A program made the translations under genes and the position numbers. The notes beneath the pieces are model-generated. The model was not told the DNA's origin. It was given only the letters and a program-made list of their open reading frames with translations, and searched no databases. This document shows, piece after piece, positions 1 to 8,229 of a DNA stretch of 18,184 bases. The DNA is from Planctomycetota bacterium. GTDB lineage: Bacteria > Planctomycetota > Phycisphaerae > Sedimentisphaerales > SM23-30. The DNA lies in assembly GCA_029573975.1 (NCBI GenBank), contig JAKQBU010000428.1, positions 1 to 18,184 of the forward strand, given 5' to 3'. Each line of letters begins with the position of its first letter. The stretch's first letter is position 1.

Positions 1-2852
1 ACCGGCTGGTCGGCGGGGACGTGGTTTCCATTGTGCGCAAACGCCGGGGGTGTGTTATAAGGGCACTGCGAATCCATCCAGGCACTCCGAGCTGCCATCC
101 AGTTCTTCAAATAATCAACTTCTTGCTGATAGGTAGGAAAGGCATTCGCAATGCACGTTCCCTGGAAAGTACAAATAATCTTTCCCATTACCGGCCAGCG
201 CTGGAAATTACGTACCTGAGCTTTGGCAAATTGAGCTGCCTTCGTATCGGTATCCGCCTGTAATTGGGAAACTCGAAATTCATTGCGCCGCAACTGGCAC
301 CAGCGGTCCCACCATGCCAGATAAAATTCAGGATCCTGGTACAGCCGATGATAGGCGCGCATATGAGGCCAGGAGTCTCCCCGCTCATCTTTATACCAAA
401 TCGAAGGGAGCGAGAGGTTGCAAAAGCTGAACAATCCGAAGATTTGGTCCTGATCCCAGGCCGGTCCCATGGTAAGCTTGCCGGACCTGTCCTTGTGCAG
501 ATACGTGCTGAACATATTGCCGTCGTTATTTTTATAGAATTCCATTAATATGTCCAAATCAATGTAGCTGGGGATATCGATATATTTACTATAGCCGTTC
601 ACCGGATCAGCGAAATTACTGCTATACAATACATTCCCGAACTCATTAAGGTAATTTTGAATCCAGGCGCTCTGGGCAGGGGCAGAGGTTATTTGCGCGG
701 CATCCGGTTCGACATATTCAAAATCGGCGTAAGAGGTGGTAAAGGTGTTATTCCAGTCCGACTGGAGAATATAACCGCCGGTCATTTCCGGCTCCGCGAC
801 GTCTTCAGGTTCCAGTTTGGCGATATCCACGCGGTAAGGTCCGGACTTTATTTTTTCCATCAGGACATAAAAACCGACATAATCACCCGGATAGTCATAG
901 GGAGAATCCGGATTTACATCTCCCAGGTCCCCCAGGACCACATTGCCGCCGTTGGTATTTAAAAACATTTCACAATACCGGGTACGCGGGGCATAGCGGC
1001 CGATTTCATTACTCCATTGAAACGCCAGGATAGCCCGCATCAAGGTCTTATCAAAAATCGGCCCAAAAAACGCCCAATCGGATTCCGCGGGCATACCCAG
1101 AAGCGAAACATTTTTTTCCTCAGACACTTTATTCCAGGTCTCGAATTTGTACCCTTTTTTCGGCATCAAAGCCGAAGACTGCCCCCGTACCCGAATCCCG
1201 CCCAGCCCGGCATAATAAGGGATATTAGTTATATCGGCCCAGCCGGCAATGGGATCCACATCGATAAATACCGCATTGGCCAGCGTGTAAACATTTCTTT
1301 CGTTCACATCAATCTCGTTACCGAACGTATCAATTACCACAATCGGTATGTCACTATTAAAAGCCTGGGTAGTGGGATCCAGCTTGGAATAGCCCTGGGC
1401 GGCCACCTTGCTCCAGCCGATACCCGGCTCATACACCGCGGCTTTCACCAGGGTGCCGGCGGTAATGGCGATCGGACCGGAATAGACCGGCGAAGAAGAA
1501 GTCGGATCGGACCCATTCAGGGTATAATAAATAACAGCGGAGGGAGAATCCGCCGTCAGTTCCAGATTGAAATTCTCCGTAAACAAACAGCAGGAGCGGG
1601 AAAAATGCGGAGCCACAATATAAGGAGTACCGCCGCTATTTTTTACTCCGGGAGTAGGGCCGGCAAAAAACATGGGAACATCGGTATCGTATTCCGTTTG
1701 CAGAGTCGCCGCCAGTTCCGGCAGAATCAGCATATCGGTACTGGTGGTATAATTACAATTCAAGGTGTGGATCGCCAGGACATTGTCGCTGTCGCTGCGA
1801 AGCTGAGGAATATGGGCCGATATATCATATTCAACAAAGGCAGAAGAATCCAGAGGGCAACTCAGGGCCGGGGAGTTCCACAGGGCCGGATCGGGGGCAT
1901 ATTCACTGCGGGCCACTTCGGCACCATTCAGATAGGCGACAAAAGCATCGTCATATCTGACCCGTACTATCAAATGAGTGATTTCGGAAGAATTTTCGAC
2001 CAAAAAATGAAACCGGGAATAAAAAGTCGGAATATGTACCGGCACGGTTGCATTAATCAGATTATAGTAGTTTTCCGGGGAGGTTTCGTACCCGATGCCG
2101 GAATAGCCGGAGTTCCAGGAAGAGTCATCGAAGTCCGCTTCCGTCCAGGTCAACTCCAGGGAACTGTCGGGAGGTACCAGATACTGCGCGGGATAAGGAG
2201 AGGAAATCAGAGTCGTGGTCCCGGTTGATTTGAGTCCCAGGCCAAAAGAGACATTATCCGTCTGGTCGGGATACTCCGGCGTATAGGCGTGGATTACCTT
2301 GTTACTGTGAACCAGGGCCAGATATTCACCGCCGCCATCCAGCTTAAAATTGACATGATAATAACCGGCGGGATCGGGGCTGGAATAATAGGCCGCTTTT
2401 TCAGAGGCAAAAACCAACAGATACCCTCCACCGGCAATACTGGCTGTGCCGGGAAAGGGCCATTTATGTAAATTATTGGGATCGTCGGTCAAATACCAAT
2501 CCTGTAAAGAAACCGAACCGGGCAAGGGATTATAAATTTCAATCCAATCCGGGTAGGTTCCGATACCATCGGAGAAGTAATGGTCATTTTGAGCCATAAA
2601 TTCGCTGATCACCAAGGGAACATAAAGCCAGTTCTGAGAAAAAACGGCATAATCCGACAGATTGACCCCATCTTCACCCACCAAATCAGCAGTACCACCC
2701 GGAGAATCCAGCCATTGCCGGGCAAACAGCGTCATATCCTCTATATTCACTATTTTATCATCATTGAGATCGCCAATCGGTGAGTCGAAAGCCTCTGCTT
2801 GGGCAATCAAGAAGATAAAAGGCAGGAATATCAATAATATGGTTTTTTTCAT
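1..2852 (-). CDS. Exported dockerin-like / lamin-tail / chitobiase-like / CotH-kinase protein (C-terminus missing)
   Basis: The frame stays open from ATG at 2852 to the window edge, giving 950 visible codons; the 3' end lies outside. Residues 1-21 are a clear signal peptide (MKKTILLIFLPFIFLIAQAEA). Residues about 25-77 hold two dockerin-like repeats, the first GDLNDDKIVNIEDM with EF-hand-like Asp/Asn spacing. Residues about 80-210 form a lamin-tail domain (VISEFMAQN, WIEIYNP). Residues about 230-385 look like a beta-sandwich of galactose-binding type. Residues about 410-490 resemble the chitobiase C-terminal fold (YYTLNGSDPTSSSP). From about 505 onward comes a CotH kinase domain with GIRVRGQSS and the acidic active-site motif GPAWDQDQIFG (D800, D802). 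CotH kinases phosphorylate proteins; in planctomycetes such exported multidomain proteins have no established role. The start lies 6 nt after the yqhD stop, so it is probably co-transcribed with the catabolic genes. Domain calls rest on motifs only. Confidence 0.9.
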   Translation of the reverse strand, partial: MKKTILLIFLPFIFLIAQAEAFDSPIGDLNDDKIVNIEDMTLFARQWLDSPGGTADLVGEDGVNLSDYAVFSQNWLYVPLVISEFMAQNDHYFSDGIGTYPDWIEIYNPLPGSVSLQDWYLTDDPNNLHKWPFPGTASIAGGGYLLVFASEKAAYYSSPDPAGYYHVNFKLDGGGEYLALVHSNKVIHAYTPEYPDQTDNVSFGLGLKSTGTTTLISSPYPAQYLVPPDSSLELTWTEADFDDSSWNSGYSGIGYETSPENYYNLINATVPVHIPTFYSRFHFLVENSSEITHLIVRVRYDDAFVAYLNGAEVARSEYAPDPALWNSPALSCPLDSSAFVEYDISAHIPQLRSDSDNVLAIHTLNCNYTTSTDMLILPELAATLQTEYDTDVPMFFAGPTPGVKNSGGTPYIVAPHFSRSCCLFTENFNLELTADSPSAVIYYTLNGSDPTSSSPVYSGPIAITAGTLVKAAVYEPGIGWSKVAAQGYSKLDPTTQAFNSDIPIVVIDTFGNEIDVNERNVYTLANAVFIDVDPIAGWADITNIPYYAGLGGIRVRGQSSALMPKKGYKFETWNKVSEEKNVSLLGMPAESDWAFFGPIFDKTLMRAILAFQWSNEIGRYAPRTRYCEMFLNTNGGNVVLGDLGDVNPDSPYDYPGDYVGFYVLMEKIKSGPYRVDIAKLEPEDVAEPEMTGGYILQSDWNNTFTTSYADFEYVEPDAAQITSAPAQSAWIQNYLNEFGNVLYSSNFADPVNGYSKYIDIPSYIDLDILMEFYKNNDGNMFSTYLHKDRSGKLTMGPAWDQDQIFGLFSFCNLSLPSIWYKDERGDSWPHMRAYHRLYQDPEFYLAWWDRWCQLRRNEFRVSQLQADTDTKAAQFAKAQVRNFQRWPVMGKIICTFQGTCIANAFPTYQQEVDYLKNWMAARSAWMDSQCPYNTPPAFAHNGNHVPADQP

Positions 2853-2858
2853 GTCCTT

Positions 2859-4016
2859 TTACCAGCAATCCTGTAAAATCTGCCGGATTTGCGGGGCGGT
2901 GATGTTTTTTCTTTCGCCCAGTACGAATTTTTGATTTTGAAAATATTGTACCACATTTTCCAGAGAATCTTTTTCAATCTGATAATCGCGCAGCCGGGTC
3001 GGCATATCCAAGGAATGGAAAAAATCGACTGTTCGGTCGATGGCAGCCCGGGCTTTCATTTCTTTGCTTTCGTTCCGAATATTCCAGATCCGGTCGGCAT
3101 ACTGGGCTAATTTATCGATTTTGTTCATGAGTTGATGTTTCCAGAGGGCGGGTAAAACCACGGCTATCGATTCGGCATGTGCCAGGCCGAAAAAAGCGGT
3201 CAATTCATGGCCGATATCATGCGAGGCAAAGTCCGCCACACCGCCGCAGCCAATCAGGCCGTTCAGGGCCTGGGTGGAACACCACATAAAACTGGCCCGC
3301 GCCTCGAAGTCAGGATTGTTTTCCTGAATCCGCGGGGCCAGTTCCAGCAGGGTCAGCAGGATCGCCTCGGCCTGCCGATCCTGAAGCGGTGTTTGCAATT
3401 CATAGGTAATATACTGCTCCAGGACATGGACAAAGGAATCGACAATGCCGTTGCGAAGCTGCTTTTGGGGCAAGGAATAGGTGGTTTCCGGATCCAGGAT
3501 GGAAAACCGGGGAAAGGTATGGGGACTGATGACGGTACGTTTTTCATGCAGGGCGGCGCGGGAGATGACCGAGCCGCAATTCATCTCCGAACCGGTGGCC
3601 GGCAGGGTCAGGACGCAGGCCAGGGGCAAGGCTCTTTGAATGATATCCCCGCGTGAAGTGCAGATTTCCCAGGGGTCCTTGCCCTCGTAACAGGCAGCCG
3701 CAGCGATAAATTTAGTTCCATCCACTACGGAACCACCACCGACCGCCAATAGGTAGTCCACGTGCTGTTTGCGGATCGAATCGACGGCCTGGAGACAGGT
3801 ATCATATTGCGGATTGGGTTCGATACCCGGAAACTCGACCAGGCAGTAATGTCTCAAGGCCTGGAGTACCTGATTATAAACACCATTGTGTTTGATGGAA
3901 CCGCCGCCATAGATCACCATGATTTTTTTGTCGGTCGGAATGAATTCCGAAAGTTTTGCAATGGAACCTTTGCCAAAAACCATCTGAACCGGATTGTAAT
4001 AGGTGAAATTATTCAT
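2859..4016 (-). CDS. yqhD: YqhD-type iron-containing NAD(P)-dependent alcohol/aldehyde dehydrogenase
   Basis: The 385-aa product matches E. coli YqhD along its length, which is close to the same size. Shared features are the start MNNF, FGKGSIA, YGGGS (residues 36-40), GIEPNP, AVGGGSVVDGTKFIAAA, LTLPATGSE and LNGLIG. The metal ligands expected from YqhD are present with a one-residue offset: D193, H197, H266 and H280. The family reduces short aldehydes to alcohols in the cytoplasm, usually with NADPH, and is often protective against reactive aldehydes. An AGGA ribosome site lies about 10 nt before the ATG. It follows dhaL by 25 nt and precedes the CotH gene by 6 nt. In this operon it probably reduces or detoxifies an aldehyde made from the unknown substrate; 4-hydroxybutyrate dehydrogenase activity is an alternative because that enzyme is also an iron ADH, but the sequence looks closer to YqhD. 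Confidence 0.93.
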   Translation of the reverse strand: MNNFTYYNPVQMVFGKGSIAKLSEFIPTDKKIMVIYGGGSIKHNGVYNQVLQALRHYCLVEFPGIEPNPQYDTCLQAVDSIRKQHVDYLLAVGGGSVVDGTKFIAAAACYEGKDPWEICTSRGDIIQRALPLACVLTLPATGSEMNCGSVISRAALHEKRTVISPHTFPRFSILDPETTYSLPQKQLRNGIVDSFVHVLEQYITYELQTPLQDRQAEAILLTLLELAPRIQENNPDFEARASFMWCSTQALNGLIGCGGVADFASHDIGHELTAFFGLAHAESIAVVLPALWKHQLMNKIDKLAQYADRIWNIRNESKEMKARAAIDRTVDFFHSLDMPTRLRDYQIEKDSLENVVQYFQNQKFVLGERKNITAPQIRQILQDCW

Positions 4017-4041
4017 AAGACGTTTTCCTGCAATGGTATAT

Positions 4042-4692
4042 TCATCCCGTTGTGGTAAAACTTTCCGAAAAACCCTGAAAAATCAGGGCGGTGGAGGTAG
4101 CGCCGGGATCGGCATGGCCGAGGGTACGGTCGCCGAGATTTCTGGCCCGGCCGAAGCGAGCCTGCATGTTTTTGGTAGCCTCCGCTCCCTGGGCGGCAGA
4201 AGCGGCGGCCTGCTGTAAGGCGGTCGGAATCGAAACGTTTTGTTCGATGGCGTTTTGAAAGGCTGCTACGGCTGGGACCAGGGCGTCGATCATGGTTTTA
4301 TCCCCGACTTTTGCCGCGGTAAGGGTACGCACCTGTTCGAGTCCACTGGTGAACATGGCGGCCATTTGTGTGCCGGCTATGGTCTGGCCATCGGTCAGCG
4401 ACTCGGCCATACCGGAAAAGAAACTGCCCATTAACGGGCCGGTAGAACCGCCATCAACGCCCATAACCGCCCAACCAATCTTTTCCAGCCGGTCTTTGAG
4501 CGGTTCCACCGGATACTCACGGATGGTCCGTTCGATCGACTGGGCCACCCGCAGCATGGCGGTTCCGTGGTCGCCATCCCCGGTAGCGGAATCGAGTTTC
4601 GAGAGATAGGCATGATGGGCCTTGATTTTCTCCACCGCACCCAGAATCATCCTGATCATCTGTTCGTTGGTACATGATTCATTCATATTCAT
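4042..4692 (-). CDS. dhaL: Dihydroxyacetone kinase nucleotide-binding subunit DhaL
   Basis: The 216-aa protein is a stand-alone DAK2-type subunit of normal length. The Mg-nucleotide site is intact: DSATGDGDHGT at residues 34-44, whose three aspartates D34, D39 and D41 match the metal-binding aspartates of DhaL. GGSTGPLMGSFF (near residue 80) and HADPGATSTALI (near the C-terminus) are the other family signatures. With DhaK it phosphorylates dihydroxyacetone or a related ketose. The start overlaps no gene and lies 12 nt after the dhaK stop; the ribosome site is weak (purine-rich GAAAAAG), so translational coupling to dhaK is likely. No DhaM phosphotransferase gene is visible, so whether this pair uses ATP directly or a PTS donor encoded elsewhere cannot be told from this window. 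Confidence 0.93.
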   Translation of the reverse strand: MNMNESCTNEQMIRMILGAVEKIKAHHAYLSKLDSATGDGDHGTAMLRVAQSIERTIREYPVEPLKDRLEKIGWAVMGVDGGSTGPLMGSFFSGMAESLTDGQTIAGTQMAAMFTSGLEQVRTLTAAKVGDKTMIDALVPAVAAFQNAIEQNVSIPTALQQAAASAAQGAEATKNMQARFGRARNLGDRTLGHADPGATSTALIFQGFSESFTTTG

Positions 4693-4704
4693 CTTTTTCG
4701 TATT

Positions 4705-5703
4705 TTATTGGACTGTATAGTACGGCGTATCACAGGGGGCATTCCAAAGAGACCAGAGTTCCTGGTCCATTTTCGCGGCGAACATCTGAAAGCCGGCCAT
4801 TTCCTGTACGGTCAGATATTCATCGATGCGGGCCACTACGTCGATTTTCTGCTCTTGAAGGAGACGATGGATACGACGGAAGATAATGAACAATTCCATT
4901 AAGGTGGTGGCGCCGGAGCCGTTGAGGAGCATGAGAAGGCTGTCGCCTTTTTGAGCTTTGACTGCTTTGAGCAGGCTGGGGAGCATGACCTCGGCGGTCT
5001 GATCGGCAGTCATCATCTTAGAGCGGCCGGTGCCCCCTTCCCCGTGCTGGCCCATGCCGATTTCCATTTCATCATCAGCCATCTCGAAGATGCTTTGTCC
5101 GGTGGAGGGATGGGTGGCGGTTTTTACGGCCACGGCCAGAGTAGCCATATTATTGTTGAATTTCTCTGCCACACGGTACACATCCTCCAGCGGCTGGCCG
5201 GCTTCGGCGGCGGCCCCGGCAATCTTGAACAGCGGCACGCAGCCCACTAGGCCGCGGCGGTCTTCCGGAGGGACATCGATGCCGGGGGCGATGTCTTCGT
5301 GGGTGAGAATCATTTTCACATGGAGACCTTCCTTTTTCGCCATCTGCATAGCAACGTTGGAGCTCATCACATCACCGGCATGGTTGAGAACGATGAACAG
5401 AACGCCCGCCGGGCGATTGGCCAGGCGAAGGGCTTCGATCACCTTGGGCGGTCCGGGGGCGGCGAAGATTTCGCCGACGACATTAATATCCAGCATGCCT
5501 TCGCCGACGAAACCGCCGGAGGCCGGCTCGTGGCCGGCACCGCCTAATGAGACGATGGCCACCTTATTTTTGTCTTTTGGTTTGGCCCGGGTCACCAGCT
5601 TATCGGAGAGGAGTTTTATTTTGTCGGCATAGGCCAGGGCAAAACCTTCCAGCAATTCTCTGGTCAGATCGGCCGGGTTGTTAATGAATTTTTTCATAAC
5701 CAT
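4705..5703 (-). CDS. dhaK: Dihydroxyacetone kinase substrate-binding subunit DhaK
   Basis: The 332-aa protein has the DAK1 fold signatures: GGAGHEPASGGFVGEGML around residues 54-71 (H58 is the second active-site histidine), GD at 110-111, and GQHGEGGTGR with H220 at the position of the histidine that forms the covalent hemiaminal with the ketone substrate. The binding-site stretch LNHAGDVMSSN differs from the E. coli form, which has a tyrosine and NF at comparable places, so the true substrate may be another ketose or ketone, for example erythrulose, rather than dihydroxyacetone. The start at 5703 is supported by AAAGGG 7-8 nt upstream; an in-frame ATG two codons later is possible. It sits directly before dhaL. 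Product phosphate esters would enter glycolysis as DHAP or be cleaved by the LsrF-like enzyme of operon B. Confidence 0.93.
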   Translation of the reverse strand: MVMKKFINNPADLTRELLEGFALAYADKIKLLSDKLVTRAKPKDKNKVAIVSLGGAGHEPASGGFVGEGMLDINVVGEIFAAPGPPKVIEALRLANRPAGVLFIVLNHAGDVMSSNVAMQMAKKEGLHVKMILTHEDIAPGIDVPPEDRRGLVGCVPLFKIAGAAAEAGQPLEDVYRVAEKFNNNMATLAVAVKTATHPSTGQSIFEMADDEMEIGMGQHGEGGTGRSKMMTADQTAEVMLPSLLKAVKAQKGDSLLMLLNGSGATTLMELFIIFRRIHRLLQEQKIDVVARIDEYLTVQEMAGFQMFAAKMDQELWSLWNAPCDTPYYTVQ

Positions 5704-5774
5704 ACAAGCACCCTTTACCTTGGGATTTCTGGTTTCAAGAAATTATTTCCACATCCATGCGGCAAACCGGTTTG

Positions 5775-6095
5775 TCATTCATCAAACTGCATCAGCTCGA
5801 TGGGGGCGCCATCTTCAGTCAGGATGAAGGCGGCCCGCATACCTTTAAAGGGGGAAAACGGCTCGATGATGACATTCTTGCCTTTTAGCTCTGCATCCAG
5901 ATCATCCACTTTGAAAGCGACATGGGCATATTTTTTGGTCACTTCCGGAACGGGGGAATCCGGTTCATGGCGGACCCATTCGACCCGGTAGGGATGCGTC
6001 TCGAAATCGGTGATATACGCCTTGGCATCGGGAATATAGGTCTCATTGTTGTGCTTTTCGGTCGTTACGATTCCTACATGATGGAACTCTCTCAT
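5775..6095 (-). CDS. Small VOC-superfamily protein (glyoxalase/epimerase-like)
   Basis: The 106-aa protein is a short single VOC module. HHVGIV at residues 5-10 is the typical first strand with metal ligand H6; YAHVAFKVDDLDAEL places a second ligand at H58; PIELMQF gives E100 as the last. E39 in VEWVRHEPDS may be the remaining ligand. VOC metalloenzymes include glyoxalase I, methylmalonyl-CoA epimerase and ring-cleaving dioxygenases, and normally pair two modules, so this one should dimerise. A clear AAGGAG site lies 6-7 nt before the ATG. It sits between the LarA-like gene and dhaK, which suggests isomerisation or epimerisation of a hydroxy-keto intermediate, but the reaction cannot be named from sequence. 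Confidence 0.85.
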   Translation of the reverse strand: MREFHHVGIVTTEKHNNETYIPDAKAYITDFETHPYRVEWVRHEPDSPVPEVTKKYAHVAFKVDDLDAELKGKNVIIEPFSPFKGMRAAFILTEDGAPIELMQFDE

Positions 6096-6132
6096 ACTAT
6101 TTCTCCTTATGAATTGATTATGGTTCTGATGA

Positions 6133-7410
6133 TTATATCATTTTCTGTAATTTCTGTACCGTACAGATCATTTTGGCACTTTTGTATAAGATATTGATGG
6201 TAGCGGAGGCGCCGTGATACTCCAGGGCATCTCGCAGGGCGGCGGCGGCATCCGGCGCCCAGCGAAAACCCATTGCGAGGGCATCTGCCCGGGAAATACC
6301 CCTGCTGACGAGGATCACGCGGGCTTTTTCCAGCAGTTTTCTTCCCAGATACATATTACCACCGACACATTTGTCCAACTGGCCGGAGGCGACCATCGCT
6401 CGAATCTTTTCCTCCGGCATATAACCGTAGGTAGTCAGCTCATGATGCTGACTGCTGGCACCTTCGGGACAGGGGGTGACAAGAATGACAGTTCCGCCTT
6501 TTTTCACAGTACCGCACGCGGCGTTTAGAGCCTTCAAAGCCTGCCAGAAATCCAAATCCGCCGGATAGGAATCGGCCAGAACGATATCCGTTTGTTCCCG
6601 TATCGGCACCAGACAAGTCCTTCGGGCGAACTCACAAGCCTGCCGGTGGGCCAGGATGGGATCCCCGGCAAAGGCGCCGGCGACTTGCCCATGACTGTCC
6701 GGTACATCATTCAGGATAAACTTCAGACCGGCCTTGATTCCGATTTCGTCTATCACCTTCCGCACCGCGTTATCCCGTACAGCAAAAAGCCCGTCTTCCG
6801 CTACCGTACTGCTGAGCCAGTGCATTTCCGCAATGGTAGAGCCATCCGCACAGCCGGGATTTATGATTTTGCAGCCGCCGCCAAAACCGGCGATCATGTG
6901 GGGAATGGTTTGTCCTACCCCAATGACAAAATCGGATTCCAAAATCGCCTTGTGAATGCGGATGTCAAAGCCTGCGCTGGAAGAACCGATGCTTTGATAG
7001 GATGCGCGATCCTGCCAATCGGGATTGATAAAGGAATACTTTTCAACAACCGGTGCCGTATATTTATCCTCCATTTCCCGGCGGCTCATCCGCCGATGCG
7101 TCCCCAAGGCAATCAGGATGCGAATGGCCCGGCGGGGAATCGCCGCGGCCGCCAGCTCCTGCAAAATCATCGGCAACATCAAGTCGGTCCGGGTGCTGCG
7201 GCTGCTATCGTCCACCGTGATAAGAATCTTCATGCCGGGCTTTACTGTATGGGAAAGCCTGGCACAGCCAATAGGCACTTCCAAAGCTGCCTGGATAATC
7301 TCAAGACTATCCAGCGCGTTCCCGCTATCCGGCAGGCGGTACACACCGGATATATTTGCATCTGGAACTTCGATCGAATCCAAACCGGCATAAGGAAACT
7401 GATGTCGCAT
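6133..7410 (-). CDS. LarA-family nickel-pincer racemase/epimerase (DUF2088)
   Basis: The 425-aa protein is the usual length for LarA. Key residues of lactate racemase fall here with a constant offset of minus 3: H105 in ALGTHRRMS (LarA H108), H171 in TIPHMIAGF (H174), K181 in GGGCKIINPG (K184, which tethers the nickel-pincer nucleotide) and H197 in AEMHWLS (H200, the nickel ligand). The phosphate-binding DDSSRSTR at 67-74 is also present. The family racemises or epimerises alpha-hydroxy acids by hydride transfer; many members are not lactate racemases. The larB, larC and larE cofactor genes are absent from the window and would have to lie elsewhere. It starts 19 nt after the cupin stop with only a weak ribosome site, so coupling is likely. 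Expected role: epimerising a sugar acid or hydroxy acid of the pathway. Confidence 0.9.
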   Translation of the reverse strand: MRHQFPYAGLDSIEVPDANISGVYRLPDSGNALDSLEIIQAALEVPIGCARLSHTVKPGMKILITVDDSSRSTRTDLMLPMILQELAAAAIPRRAIRILIALGTHRRMSRREMEDKYTAPVVEKYSFINPDWQDRASYQSIGSSSAGFDIRIHKAILESDFVIGVGQTIPHMIAGFGGGCKIINPGCADGSTIAEMHWLSSTVAEDGLFAVRDNAVRKVIDEIGIKAGLKFILNDVPDSHGQVAGAFAGDPILAHRQACEFARRTCLVPIREQTDIVLADSYPADLDFWQALKALNAACGTVKKGGTVILVTPCPEGASSQHHELTTYGYMPEEKIRAMVASGQLDKCVGGNMYLGRKLLEKARVILVSRGISRADALAMGFRWAPDAAAALRDALEYHGASATINILYKSAKMICTVQKLQKMI

Positions 7411-7429
7411 GGAAAACCACTAGAAGAAA

Positions 7430-7939
7430 TTATTCATCGACTTCCAGGTAGGTCGTACCCCATTGCCGTTGCCGCATTTCATAGATATCATTACCGCCGG
7501 GGGCGGGCTGACCGGGCCAGACGGTAATAAATTCAAAATCTTCCGTTTTGCTGAGATTTTTTACGGAATGAAAGGTATGAGCCGGGATAAAGACAATATC
7601 CCCTCTTTGGATAATATATTCCTTATAATCGAGATTGAGCAGGGCCTGGCCGTTAAAGGCAATGTAGATTTCATCGTGGGGGCCATGATCGCCGCCCGGC
7701 ACGCCACAGCCGGGCTTGAGCAGGCCATGATTGACCTGAAGCTTTTCCGATCCGGAGTTATAAACATCGATTAACATCCGGGAAACATACTCGCCGGTGG
7801 GATATTGCACTGGAAAGGGCTTAACTTTGGTAATCCGTACTACCTTACCTTTATGTTTTACTTCTGCAGCTGGCTGAACTCGTTCCAAACCTGTTTGGGT
7901 TTGTTTATCCCGTTTTTCATTTTTAGCTTTGATAACCAT
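7430..7939 (-). CDS. Single-domain cupin protein, first gene of operon A
   Basis: The 169-aa protein has about 60 residues of charged N-terminal sequence followed by one cupin barrel. The first cupin motif is PGGDHGPHDEIYIAFNG at residues 81-97, giving H85, H88 and E90 as likely metal ligands; the second is GDIVFIPAHTFHSVKN at 113-128, with H124 as the fourth ligand. Small cupins act as isomerases, epimerases, dioxygenases or ligand sensors, and similar ones occur in uronate and sugar-acid pathways; the reaction here is not recognisable. An AAGG ribosome site lies 7 nt before the ATG. It is transcribed from a strong promoter at 8022-7994 with an operator candidate at 7983-7971, and it leads the operon with the LarA-like gene. 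Confidence 0.88.
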   Translation of the reverse strand: MVIKAKNEKRDKQTQTGLERVQPAAEVKHKGKVVRITKVKPFPVQYPTGEYVSRMLIDVYNSGSEKLQVNHGLLKPGCGVPGGDHGPHDEIYIAFNGQALLNLDYKEYIIQRGDIVFIPAHTFHSVKNLSKTEDFEFITVWPGQPAPGGNDIYEMRQRQWGTTYLEVDE

Positions 7940-7970
7940 AATAAAACCTTAAAATATTTATAACACAATA

Positions 7971-7983
7971 CTTATCACATAGG
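7971..7983 (-). promoter_or_regulatory. Operator candidate OA, CCTATGTGATAAG
   Basis: This 13-bp near-palindrome (pattern C-N-TAT-GTG-ATA-N-G) lies over the transcription start region of operon A. A 19-bp stretch containing it (7971-7989) recurs without a mismatch at 15670-15688 ahead of the exported hydrolase, and a one-mismatch copy of the 13-mer lies ahead of operon B. The local GntR protein is the natural candidate to bind it. Confidence 0.72.
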
Positions 7984-7993
7984 ATATATGTTA

Positions 7994-8022
7994 AGTATAT
8001 TGGAATATTTTTAAGGTGTCAA
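7994..8022 (-). promoter_or_regulatory. Sigma-70-type promoter of operon A
   Basis: Read on the minus strand, TTGACA (8022-8017) is followed after exactly 17 bp by TATACT (7999-7994), an almost consensus promoter. Transcription would start near 7987, giving a leader of about 48 nt before the cupin ATG. The operator candidate begins 10 nt after the -10 box, overlapping the expected start point, as expected for repression. Confidence 0.85.
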
Positions 8023-8177
8023 CACAAAAGCAGACCAGAAAGAAATTTCACCATCAAAGTTAATATAAGTCATTATTAAATATGATATTATGAATAATAA
8101 GTATTTTATATATTGCCATTTGTTGAGCTTTTCTCTTAGGTGGTTTTCGGGGTAAAAAGTAATTTTGAAATTTCTTA

Positions 8178-8206
8178 TTGACCCAACATCGAGAAACGAA
8201 TAGGAT
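8178..8206 (+). promoter_or_regulatory. Sigma-70-type promoter of operon B
   Basis: TTGACC (8178-8183) and TAGGAT (8201-8206) are separated by exactly 17 bp. The predicted start near 8213 leaves a leader of about 130 nt before the ATG at 8344. The spacing to the operator copy matches the operon A promoter exactly, which supports both calls. Confidence 0.75.
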
Positions 8207-8216
8207 GGTTTTATAA

Positions 8217-8229
8217 CCTATGTGTTAAG
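8217..8229 (+). promoter_or_regulatory. Operator candidate OB, CCTATGTGTTAAG
   Basis: This site differs from the operon A copy at one of 13 positions and starts exactly 10 nt after the -10 box, as there. Here the palindrome extends outward: ATAAC at 8213-8217 pairs with GTTAT at 8229-8233, giving a 21-bp imperfect dyad, which fits binding by a dimeric winged-helix repressor. Confidence 0.72.

Noticed and set aside
1017..2228. Open plus-strand frame of about 400 codons
   Set aside because: It is antisense to the exported CotH protein, whose frame has a signal peptide and recognisable domains; the plus-strand translation is low-complexity, rich in Arg, Gly and Ile, and matches nothing known.
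6592..7527. Open plus-strand frame of about 310 codons
   Set aside because: It lies opposite the LarA-like gene, which carries intact catalytic motifs; the antisense product has no family features.
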